A stretch of 64,000 nucleotides of DNA from Sphingobacterium daejeonense (GCF_901472535.1 NZ_LR590470.1:992001-1056000); one strand, 5' to 3'; positions 56,638-64,000 are shown, numbered from the stretch's first letter. A program made the numbers and translations. Notes: a model not told the origin generated them from the sequence alone.

Positions 56638-57015
56638 TTCTGGAGTAATCTGACCCCAGCAATCTGGACAAATAAGACGCCATCTGTATTTAGAGACTTT
56701 TAAAGCATGGCATTCTTGCGGATATTGACCGCTCAAATATGGGTTTGAACAATTTATTCTGGAGCAAGCTGACCCCTCTTTCGAGATATGATCATTTTGT
56801 TCTGGACGATGTTGAACCCTTTATAACCCACTCATTTTTCATGGGTTTCTGTTTTTTGGTTTATTTGGACTAGACCTAATCGATATATTCCAATGGCCGG
56901 TAAATCAAGACCTATGAGTCAGATCAAACAGTTAATACGATTGCACAGGGAGGATTATCCCATTAAAACAATAGCCCGTCATCTTTCCATCAGTAAGAAT
57001 ACGGTGAAGTCCGAA
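56636..57015 (+). mobile_element. IS21-family remnants
   Basis: Two related ends, TATTCTGGAGTAATCTGACC (from 56636) and TATTCTGGAGCAAGCTGACC (from 56754), match each other at 19 of 22 positions including a final CCCC, the type of end found on IS21 elements. After the second, at 56893, a frame starts MAGKSRPMSQIKQLIRLHRE and continues TIARHLSISKNTVKSEW, the N-terminus of an IstA transposase. It is cut off where leader copy 3 begins (57016). Confidence 0.7.
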
Positions 57016-57061
57016 TGGATTAGCGAATATTTTTGTATATTAGTTTCGTGAAAATGAACTG
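57016..57061 (+). promoter_or_regulatory. attI-like leader, copy 3
   Basis: TGGATTAGCGAATATTTTTG then TATATTAGTTTCGTGAAAAT, with junction G57061|T57062. TATTTTTG at 57028-57035 fits a Bacteroidota -7 box. It directly abuts the IS21 IstA fragment on its left and cassette D on its right. Confidence 0.65.
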
Positions 57062-57290
57062 TTAGCTGTCACCCTAACAAGCGACAGTGCATAAATCAAC
57101 GGACGGACAAATGACAAAAAAAGCCAACGCTCCAAGAAACAAAAGAGGTGCAACCAACCGCACCAAACCAACACTTTTGCACCACATTTGTTTTTTCCAA
57201 CATACGACAGCCACGTTTACGGAAAACCGTATTTTTCATTCACAACAACTTTCTATATTTATAACTAAGAAATTTTAAAATCAAATACAA

Positions 57291-57978
57291 TGAGTAACAT
57301 TACAGAAATTCCAGACGTTTCATCGCCAAGAACATTTCATCAATTAGGTATTTTTGGTGCTTGACGGCAGTGGCTCTATGCAACACTATATCGGGGATGG
57401 AAACCGACCTTTAGCGGACAACGTAAACGTTTCTGTAAGGGACTTTTTAGGTTTTTTCAAGAATAGTTCAATCAAAAATAACTTCTCAATTGCAGTTGTA
57501 ACTTTTGATGACAATGCAACTATTCACACTCCTATTACTCCATTAGAGGACATTGACGATTATGCCGACTATAATCCGGTAAATAACGGACACGGTGGCA
57601 GAACCTTTATTGGTGGTGCATTGCAAAAAGCGGAAGAACTTGCCAAAGAGTTTTTATCTTCTCCCGAAGCTCTGCAAAATAGTATTGACCACAAAGTAAG
57701 TATTATCGTTTTGTCTGACGGTTTATGTTTAAAAAGCGGATGAAACGCTTAACATTTCAAAACAAGTAAAAGAAAACAACAAAATTCAAATTTGCACAAC
57801 CTTGTTTTTAGCTAAAGAACAAATTGGAGAAGAAGAAACCAAGTTGGCTAAAAACGTTCTTCTTGATGTTGCTTCTGCACCTAACTTTTTCAAGACAAGT
57901 TATTCAGAAAATGATTTGAGACAATTTTTCACATCGTCTCTATCTGCAAATACGAAGTATGGAAAATCAGACATTTAA
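57291..57978 (+). pseudogene. vWA-domain (TerY-like) protein, frame broken twice
   Basis: It starts at ATG 57291 (MSNITEIPDVSSPRTFHQLG). The metal-ion-dependent adhesion site is intact: LVLDGSGSM (DxSxS type), GRTFIGGALQKAEELAKEF (Thr) and SIIVLSDGLC (Asp). One extra T at about 57356 and one extra A at about 57735 shift the frame; repaired, it has about 228 residues and overlaps the PP2C start by 20 bases. It is the first member of a vWA-phosphatase-kinase triad like the TerY-P triads described for stress and defence loci. Confidence 0.82.
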
Positions 57979-58846
57979 TTTACTTACCGCAACAGGAACG
58001 ATTACAAATAAGTCGGAAAATCAAGATGCACATATTGAGCTTGAAAATTCAATTATTGTTGCTGACGGTTTAGGAAGTCTATCTTTTGCTGGGGTGGCTT
58101 CTCAAATAGTTGTACAAAGTATCAATGCAGAATTGCTGAACAATTTCGAGAAGTCTGAAAGAAATGGCTTCAAACAAATTTTTGAAAATGCAAAAAGAAA
58201 ATTGATTAATCAAGCAGCAGAAACGGGCAATGATGCCAATCACTACGGAACAACTGTAATAGTTGCATTAGACAATCAAGAAGAATTGGAAATTGCCTAC
58301 GCAGGAAACGGAGCAATTTGGCATATAAAAGGAAATTTTAACGAATTTCCAAGTACCTATATATTTCCGTGGAATGCTGTAAATCTATTAAATCCTCATT
58401 CTATACCACAAGGAGGAAAAGAAGCTTTGTATAGATTAGTATCAGCGAATTCTTCATTTCAAGAAGCAGAACCAAGTATAATCAATTTGAGGAAAGATAA
58501 TTTTTTCGGAGATATTTTAATGATTTGTACGGACGGTATTTTTTCTAATGACCAATTGAATATGGGAAGCAATTCTGCTGGTAAATGGATAAAATTAGAA
58601 GAAACAATGAACATGTTTTTTCAAAAGCTAAAGATATATTTTGAAGAAGTAACGGAACCTAATCGAGAAAACTTAAACGAGTTTGTTACGAATTATTTAG
58701 AAGCAATTAAACCAATAATTGATGATGATGCAAGTATTGGCATTCTAATCACACCTCAGGTTTTGCAGTATCAAAATAATAAAAGAGTTGAAAACAACAA
58801 TAACCTTTCAAATGATGTAGTAATTGAAAACAATCCAGCTCAATAG
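57959..58846 (+). CDS. PP2C-family serine/threonine phosphatase
   Basis: 295 residues. Metal-binding motifs of PP2C are present: NKSENQDAHIE (first Asp), IIVADGLGSLSFAGVASQI, YGTTVIVALDN, and late GDILMICTDGIFSND and DDDASIGILI. It would remove phosphates placed by the kinase encoded next. It overlaps the vWA gene upstream by 20 bases and the kinase downstream by 23 bases, so all three are translated together. The C-terminal tail (after 265) is Asn-rich. Confidence 0.9.
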   Translation: MENQTFNLLTATGTITNKSENQDAHIELENSIIVADGLGSLSFAGVASQIVVQSINAELLNNFEKSERNGFKQIFENAKRKLINQAAETGNDANHYGTTVIVALDNQEELEIAYAGNGAIWHIKGNFNEFPSTYIFPWNAVNLLNPHSIPQGGKEALYRLVSANSSFQEAEPSIINLRKDNFFGDILMICTDGIFSNDQLNMGSNSAGKWIKLEETMNMFFQKLKIYFEEVTEPNRENLNEFVTNYLEAIKPIIDDDASIGILITPQVLQYQNNKRVENNNNLSNDVVIENNPAQ

Positions 58847-60855
58847 TAATCGTTACAAGACTACCAATCTAAACAATGAGTTTGACAACATCAATCACAT
58901 TGTTATTGAAGACAAACCTTTTGCAAGTGGTGGGTTTGGCGAAGTATATCTATGCAAATCAGCCAACGGTAAAACACTAAAAAGCATTCAAGTAATAAAA
59001 ATACTGCTGAATGATGGAACAGGTAGCGATGAAAGAGGATTTAATACCATTAGAAGATTTCAAGAGGAAATTTCAAAATACAATCAAAAACTAAAAGACA
59101 ATAACGAAAAAACTTTAGACAAGGTAAACGGACTTGGAGCTTTACCACAATTTAGTTTTGAAGGAACACTTAATAATAAAAAGAGTAATTGGCTATTCTG
59201 CGAATCTCTTGGAGAGTAAAAAATGGATTGAATTTGATAGTTTTTTCAACGAAGCAGACATTGATAAACGAAAAAGATTAAAAGGAGAATTTTACAATCT
59301 TTCTGCAAATCATAGGTTAAAAATGGCTTATGATTTAGTTGAAGCTTTCAAACACTTAGGCAATATGAATTTCATATATGCCGACCTTAATCCCAAGAAC
59401 TTCTTCGTTAATATGACCGAAGGAAAACTCTGCCTTATAGATTATGAAGGAGGTGCAATAAATGACAATCCTGAAACATTTGGAAAACCTGGCGACTGGC
59501 TTGCTCCCGAAATTCAAGAACAGTTGAGAAGTGGAAAGTCTCTGATTACTGTTGATTTTAATACTGATACTTGGGCTGTTGCAATTGGTGTACATTTTCT
59601 TCTATTTCCTTTTCATCCATTATTTTTCTTAAAAACAGTTGGACGAGATGAGATGAATAATTATTTGTTTAAATACAAATATCCATCCATCGACAAAAAG
59701 GATAACAACTTTAGAGAAGAGAAGGCTTATGATTGGTATATTGAGAGATTAAAACAACTTCCCAATGGCATCTTAAAGGCTTTTGACGATACTGTAAATG
59801 CTGGTTACAAAAATCCAAGTAAAAGGTTAAGCTATAACCAATGGAATAGAGTAATTGGTAGTTTAATGACTAAACCAATTATAAAAAGTTTTACTTCCAA
59901 TTCTTCTACAGTTCTAAATGGGAAAAGTATAGAATTATTGTGGGAAGTTGACGATTTTGAAAGCATCAATATTGCTGGAATAGGAAATATAATAGGCAAA
60001 AATTCAATTTCTGTAACTCCTACTCAAACAGAAACATATAAATTAACAGCTGAAAACGTTTTCGGAAAAACAGAACAAGAAATTAAAATTGTAGTTCTTC
60101 CTTTACCCAAAATAAATGAGTTCAGAAGTAAGCAACATAAAATCGAGTTTGGAAAATCAACAGATTTAAAATGGGATGTAGACAATGCTGAAAAGGTTGA
60201 ACTATTTTATGACGGCAAAAGTGAAGTGTTAAACATTGGTGGAGAAAAAAACATTGAGCCAGAAAAACACACACACTATAAAATAGTTGCGACAGCTTTA
60301 GACGGTATTACAAAAATCGAACAAGAGGTAATTGTTGAAGTTTACAGCCGTATTAAAATAAAAAGTTTCACTTCAAATTATTTATTCGTGGTTGCTTCTG
60401 TTCCTGTCACTTTGAATTGGGATATTGAGAATGCAAGTGAAATTATCTTGGAAGACAATATTGGAAACAAAACAGATGTATCAAACAAAACAGAATTTAC
60501 AGAGCATATTAAACAAGATGGCACATACAGATTATGGTGCAAAAATGAATTATTCAATGAATCATCTGTAAAACTTCATGTCACAGTTATTCAGAACAAA
60601 TATGAACTTGAATTACAAAATTTAGTACCAAGCTTTGACCAAGTCGTTCCCGATATTGGCAAAGCCGTAAATCTCGATTTCAATTTCATTCCTGCAATAG
60701 ATTATGATACAACTATTAATTTTGAAACAATTGACTGTAATCTAACCATAAACCACAGCGACGGCGATATTTCATCAAATATTGCAAAAAAAGTGACGAA
60801 GCCAAAAAATATAAAATCAATAGTAGATAAAATCAAATCCTATATTCAACCTTAA
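58824..60855 (+). pseudogene. Serine/threonine protein kinase with C-terminal Ig-like repeats, frame broken once
   Basis: The kinase lobe has a Gly-rich loop ASGGFGEVYLC, a lysine in QVIKILL, a catalytic loop FIYADLNPKNFFV (YAD in place of HRD) and LIDYEGG in place of DFG; both Asp residues are kept. Three repeats of about 85 residues follow, each opening with a strand and a Trp core (KSFTSNSSTVLNGKSIELLW, NEFRSKQHKIEFGKSTDLKW, KSFTSNYLFVVASVPVTLNW), likely Ig-like. An extra G at about 59211 splits the frame (CESL then ESKKWIEFD). Repaired, it has about 677 residues. It is the third member of the triad. Confidence 0.85.
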
Positions 60856-60857
60856 CA

Positions 60858-62246
60858 ATGAGAGATTTTTTTATTTGGTGCAGTGGTGCCAGTGTTGAAA
60901 TCGTCAAAAAATGTGACGATAAAGAAATTAGCAAATACACCAACATTGGAATTGTTGTTTTTTGTGTGGCATTTTTGTCCATTTTTTCAGCGACTTATTT
61001 TTTGTCTTTCGCATTTAATACCGAAGGCACAAACTTCGTTTGGCTTTATTTGCCGATTGGCATTATTTGGTGTTTTATTATCTTGTCGCTTGACAGAGCA
61101 ATTGTTTCTACAATTAGCAAAAATGACACGTTAAATATTCAAATATTAAAGTCAATTCCACGTGTAGCATTGGCTTTGATGATTGGAATTGTGGTTGCAA
61201 CACCACTCGAATTTAAAATTTTTGAGAAGGAAGTAAATAATGAAATAAATGCTACCGTTTCAAAAAAGGTTGAAGAGGAAAGTGCAAGAACCATTCAAAA
61301 CGAAATTAAGACGAAGAAAGATGAAGTTGCTAATAGAGAAAAGACTAAAGAAGATGCAAGGATTAATCTAAAAAACGAAGTTGAAGGAAAAACAGGTCAA
61401 GGCGTTGGCTACGGAACTTACGCAAAGCTTTATAAGGAGGAATTTGACAAAGCCACCCAAGAACTAAATAAAGTCAGCAATGAATTAGCAATATTAGAAA
61501 ATCAAAAAGTAACCTTGCTCAACACAATCGACTTAGAAAGAAAAGTAAATGAATACAAGGCTCAAAAAATAGGAGTTATAGAACGTGTAAAAGTTTTGTA
61601 TTCTCTGGGCGGAACACATTTGGCAATTACAATTCTATTTGTTTTGATTGAACTTTTACCATTATTGACAAAGCTGATGAGTAATAAAGGTGGCTATGAC
61701 GAACTTATTTTGGAAGAAGAAAATAATAAATTAGAACTGGCGAGAATGGAACATCAAAAAGAAACTGCACTTAAAAATGAATTGAAAGACCTTGAGAACC
61801 AAAAATACACACAGAAATCAAAAATCAAACTTGAAATTGAAAAAGAATTACAAGAAAAAATATTAAAAAAATTGGCGGAAGCACAAAATGAAATTGCCAT
61901 AAAACGAATTGAAGAGTTCAGACAAAAAAATATTGCCTACCCGAATATTCCGAATAGTCAACAACCAATAAATAGAGCTAAATTGGAAGACAAATTTTGG
62001 AAACAGAAAAATGCTTTGGACAATATCGAATATTTTTTCAGAAATGGTCAGTCACACGACAACGAACTTATCTATTCGGAAGCAGGAAATGTTAGTAAAG
62101 GTGTTTGGAATTACAATCAAACCAAAACAGAAATATCAATTGACATCAACAATCAAAAGACAGACTTCGAAGTCGCAGATATTAAACAAGATTATTTAAA
62201 GCTCAAATACAAAGGTTTAGATGACAGCCTAGAATTTGAAAGTTAG
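60858..62246 (+). CDS. DUF4407 membrane coiled-coil protein
   Basis: 462 residues with the DUF4407 start (MRDFFIWCSGASVEIVKKCD), three N-terminal helices (NIGIVVFCVAFLSIFSATYF, FVWLYLPIGIIWCFIILSLD, VALALMIGIVVATPLEF), a long coiled coil (about 130-230), a fourth helix (THLAITILFVLIELLPLL) and a second coiled coil (about 280-360). The LSLDRAIVS motif after helix 2 is typical. It starts two bases after the kinase stop, so it is part of the same operon and is probably the membrane effector or receptor of the triad (inference). Confidence 0.88.
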   Translation: MRDFFIWCSGASVEIVKKCDDKEISKYTNIGIVVFCVAFLSIFSATYFLSFAFNTEGTNFVWLYLPIGIIWCFIILSLDRAIVSTISKNDTLNIQILKSIPRVALALMIGIVVATPLEFKIFEKEVNNEINATVSKKVEEESARTIQNEIKTKKDEVANREKTKEDARINLKNEVEGKTGQGVGYGTYAKLYKEEFDKATQELNKVSNELAILENQKVTLLNTIDLERKVNEYKAQKIGVIERVKVLYSLGGTHLAITILFVLIELLPLLTKLMSNKGGYDELILEEENNKLELARMEHQKETALKNELKDLENQKYTQKSKIKLEIEKELQEKILKKLAEAQNEIAIKRIEEFRQKNIAYPNIPNSQQPINRAKLEDKFWKQKNALDNIEYFFRNGQSHDNELIYSEAGNVSKGVWNYNQTKTEISIDINNQKTDFEVADIKQDYLKLKYKGLDDSLEFES

Positions 62247-62265
62247 CAACTATGTGCTATCGCTT

Positions 62266-62329
62266 TTGGTAGCACATTTGCATTTTAGCCAACGCACAAA
62301 GCCAAGAAAAAAGGCAAAAGAGCTACCAA
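62266..62329 (+). other. Pre-site hairpin of cassette D
   Basis: TTGGTAGC (62266-62273) pairs with GCTACCAA (62322-62329), with ACATTTGC and GCAAAAGA just inside the stem. This is the same layout as at the ends of cassettes A and E. Confidence 0.55.
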
Positions 62330-62389
62330 GCTAACGCACCACGAAACGACCAAATGAATGAACAAACTACCCACGAACAAAAGGGCGAA

Positions 62390-62515
62390 CAGCTAACAAG
62401 GTATTGGCTGGTTAAGTGATTCGATTGAGCATTTTTGCAAGGTTCAATATTCGTTCTCCGATTGAACTTTTGTGCTAAAAATCCGCCACTACGCCAATAC
62501 CCGAAAGGTTAATGG
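62390..62515 (+). repeat. attC-like site at the end of cassette D
   Basis: The left end CAGCTAAC is the exact reverse complement of the cassette D start GTTAGCTG (57061). Arms GGTATTGGC (62400-62408) and GCCAATACC (62493-62501) pair perfectly. The loop contains GGTTCAAT/ATTGAAC. The right end is GTTAATGG. The span is 126 bases. Confidence 0.68.
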
Positions 62516-62543
62516 CAACCTTAAACGAACAACGCTCAACGAA

Positions 62544-62824
62544 ATGATATTACTATTAGATTTATACGGAACTTTGACGAACACTGCACACGAAAAATTC
62601 AACCCATACAAGTATGGACTTGAAGAAACATATATGACAACTTAGTAAAATGAGTAAATGAAAAGTTAGGACACCTTGAAAGAGCCGAATATTTTTGCTG
62701 CAAATGCAAATTTGAAACGACGGAAATAAGCAATGACATTTTTCAATGTTCAAATTGCAATGTGAAATATGACACAACAAAATACAAATTCAAAAAGACC
62801 ACATATTCATTTAAAAAAAGCTAG
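62544..62824 (+). pseudogene. Small broken ORF with HAD-like start and zinc-ribbon end, cassette E
   Basis: Frame one (62544-62645) reads MILLLDLYGTLTNTAHEKF, where DLYGTL resembles motif I of haloacid-dehalogenase-like proteins. A second frame from 62654 reads LERAEYFCCKCKFETTEISN and QCSNCNVKYD, a four-cysteine zinc ribbon, ending at 62824. They may be one protein of about 90 residues with a frameshift, or two unrelated remnants. It is the only coding potential in the 630-base cassette E. Confidence 0.4.
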
Positions 62825-62894
62825 AAAAACGACAGAGAGTAACGGGATTGACAATGAAAGCGATGACTTTTACTTTCCATTTTAACCAACGCTT

Positions 62895-62957
62895 TTGGTG
62901 GCACATTTGCTTTTTGTCGGCACACAAAGCCAAACAAAAATGCAAAAGAGCCACCAA
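62895..62957 (+). other. Pre-site hairpin of cassette E
   Basis: TTGGTGGC (62895-62902) pairs with GCCACCAA (62950-62957), with ACATTTGC and GCAAAAGA inside the stem. Confidence 0.55.
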
Positions 62958-63017
62958 GTCAACGTACCACGATAGACCAAATGAACGGACAAAAGACATA
63001 TATACAAACAGGGCGAA

Positions 63018-63150
63018 CCGCTAACAAGGGTTTGCCAAAAGCGGGCTGAAGGGGTTTGATTGGACATTTGTGCAAGGTTCAACAGTAGTATTTCTATTGA
63101 ACATTTATGCTAAAAATCCCCCCCTTCTGCAAGTCCCAAACCGTTAGGCA
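63018..63150 (+). repeat. attC-like site at the end of cassette E
   Basis: The left end CCGCTAAC would pair with GTTAGCGG; cassette E starts GTTAATGG (6 of 8). Arms AAGGGTTTGC and CAAACCG pair partly. The loop resembles that of the cassette D site (AAGGTTCAA...ATTGAACATT). The right end GTTAGGC fits the integron core consensus GTTRRRY. The span is 133 bases. Confidence 0.6.
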
Positions 63151-63203
63151 ACATGCTAAAAGACACCCGAACAACAATGCAAAATAAGTTATAAAAAGAG
63201 ATT

Positions 63204-64000
63204 ATGAGTAACATAACACAAAACATAAAAACTTATAAAGTTGTATATCCTCAGATATATTCCTACACTCTTCCTGAACTAAAGCCAAATGAAGGTTCAC
63301 AAAAAATCGGATATACTGAGCATAAAGATGTACGCAATAGAATATTACAGCAAATAAAAACAGCTGCTATTAGATTAAAATATGAATTGTTATGGAGTGC
63401 ACCTGCTTTTTTTAAGGACAGTGATGAGTCTTTTATTGACAAAGTATTCCACAGATTTCTTGAAAAGAAAGGCATTGAAAGAAAATGGGAACTAGGGCAA
63501 GAATGGTTCTACTTTAATGGAGAACCGCTCAAGTCAAAAGATTTATTTGATTTATTCCGTAAAGAAAAGTTTTCAGCTTTACAAAACGATAACGGTAAAA
63601 TTGATTACACCTTGCGTTTTGAACAAAATGAAGCTGTTGAAAAAGCTATTGACTATTTCCAGAAAACCGAAAAAGGAGAATTTCTATGGAATGCCAAGCC
63701 TCGATTTGGTAAAACCCTTGCAAGTTATGACTTAGCAAAACGACTAAGGGCTAACAAAGTGCTTATTGTAACCAACAGACCTGCCATCGCCAACTCTTGG
63801 TTTGATGATTTTGAAATGTTTGTTGACGGATATAGTTTTATTTCAGAGACCTCTTCTTTAAAAAATAGAACTACTATCACAAGAGAGCAGCATATTGCTA
63901 TAAAACCAATCAAACCACAGATTACATTTCTTTCTTTGCAAGATTTAAAAGGCTCTAAATACTTCGGAGGAAATTACGAGAAATTACGCTGGGTGGCTGA
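63204..64000 (+). CDS. GIY-YIG-like nuclease / superfamily II helicase, N-terminal part (runs off window)
   Basis: The frame is open from ATG 63204 (MSNITQNIKTYKVVYPQIYS) to the window edge, 265 codons, with no stop. Residues of about 12-110 look like a GIY-YIG/T5orf172-type nuclease (IYSYTLPEL, KIGYTEHKDVRNRI, ESFIDKVFHRFLEKKG). A helicase domain starts near 140, with Walker A NAKPRFGKTLASY and VLIVTNRPAIANSWFDDFEM. This arrangement is known from restriction-like DEAD/DEAH proteins. It is the first gene of cassette F. Its C-terminal part and role cannot be judged here. Confidence 0.75.
   Translation, partial: MSNITQNIKTYKVVYPQIYSYTLPELKPNEGSQKIGYTEHKDVRNRILQQIKTAAIRLKYELLWSAPAFFKDSDESFIDKVFHRFLEKKGIERKWELGQEWFYFNGEPLKSKDLFDLFRKEKFSALQNDNGKIDYTLRFEQNEAVEKAIDYFQKTEKGEFLWNAKPRFGKTLASYDLAKRLRANKVLIVTNRPAIANSWFDDFEMFVDGYSFISETSSLKNRTTITREQHIAIKPIKPQITFLSLQDLKGSKYFGGNYEKLRWVA

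Larger units (their letters stand above)
46621..64000 (+). mobile_element. Integron-like array of gene cassettes
   Basis: Six rightward cassettes can be delimited: A 46666-52286, B 52287-53946, C 54714-56302, D 57062-62508, E 62509-63143 and F from 63144 to beyond the window. Each complete cassette ends with a 126-199 bp imperfect inverted repeat (attC-like). Its first 7-9 bases are the reverse complement of the first bases of that repeat (A GTTAGCTG/CAGCTAAC, B TTACCTG/CAGGTAA, C GTTGTACAC/GTGTACAAC, D GTTAGCTG/CAGCTAAC; E matches 6 of 8). A, C and D follow a conserved 44-45 bp leader. Regions 53947-54667 and 56310-57015 are foreign insertions or debris between cassettes. Confidence 0.7.

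Noticed and set aside
57087..57278. 63-codon ORF reading MHKSTDGQMTKKANAPRN
   Set aside because: It lies in the conserved cassette head and its hairpin; the same DNA at cassette A is not open in that frame.

Overview
The window looks like a chromosomal segment of a Bacteroidota member, most likely Sphingobacteriaceae (Sphingobacterium or a close relative). The evidence is AT-rich intergenic DNA, TAnnTTTG-type promoter boxes, SpII lipoproteins, an Oar-like TonB receptor, a fused ThrA, a transketolase split into two subunits and the order rplM-rpsI-rpsB-tsf. Positions 1 to about 45,470 are core chromosome. From about 45,470 to the right edge the window is an accessory island that begins at a tRNA-Pro.

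Core layout. A TonB-dependent receptor and a lipoprotein come first, followed by a 1-kb block of intergenic repeats with a large palindrome. Next are an ABC-F ATPase, an ada-alkB alkylation-repair pair, an SDR oxidoreductase, an AI-2E family transporter and the ribosomal operon rplM-rpsI-rpsB-tsf. An envelope cluster follows (TPR protein, DUF4292 lipoprotein, EnvC-like activator, tatA, lytic transglycosylase, PyrR-like protein, NlpC/P60). The threonine operon thrABC has a leader peptide and attenuator. Then come an rRNA methyltransferase, a GDSL hydrolase, an aminotransferase, a sigma/anti-sigma-like/Spy-like trio, the two transketolase halves, a NifU-like protein, purB, an acyl-CoA dehydrogenase, an IS1182-family element sitting against the yidC stop codon, pyrG-yidC, an aldo/keto reductase and rplS.

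Island layout. Next to tRNA-Pro lies a decayed 280-residue tyrosine recombinase read leftwards. Starting 126 bp from its start codon, rightward gene groups ('cassettes') begin. Each complete cassette ends in a 126-199 bp imperfect inverted repeat, and its first 7-9 bases are the reverse complement of the first bases of the inverted repeat at its own end. Three cassettes start directly after a conserved 44-45 bp leader. This is the layout of an integron (divergent integrase, attI-like leader, attC-like sites), but with non-canonical core sequences. Cassette A holds an operon of penicillin-acylase-like, amidinotransferase-like, phosphatidylserine-decarboxylase-like, MATE and small membrane proteins. 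Cassette B holds an HNH endonuclease and cassette C a secreted protein plus an unknown protein. Cassette D holds a vWA-PP2C-kinase triad with a DUF4407 membrane protein, cassette E a small zinc-ribbon fragment, and cassette F a GIY-YIG-like/helicase gene that runs off the window.

Sequence quality. Many genes, including essential ones (tsf, purB), are broken by single-base insertions, mostly in homopolymer runs. These are more likely sequencing errors than biology, so reading frames here should be treated with care. Where a frame is broken, coordinates are given for the whole inferred gene.
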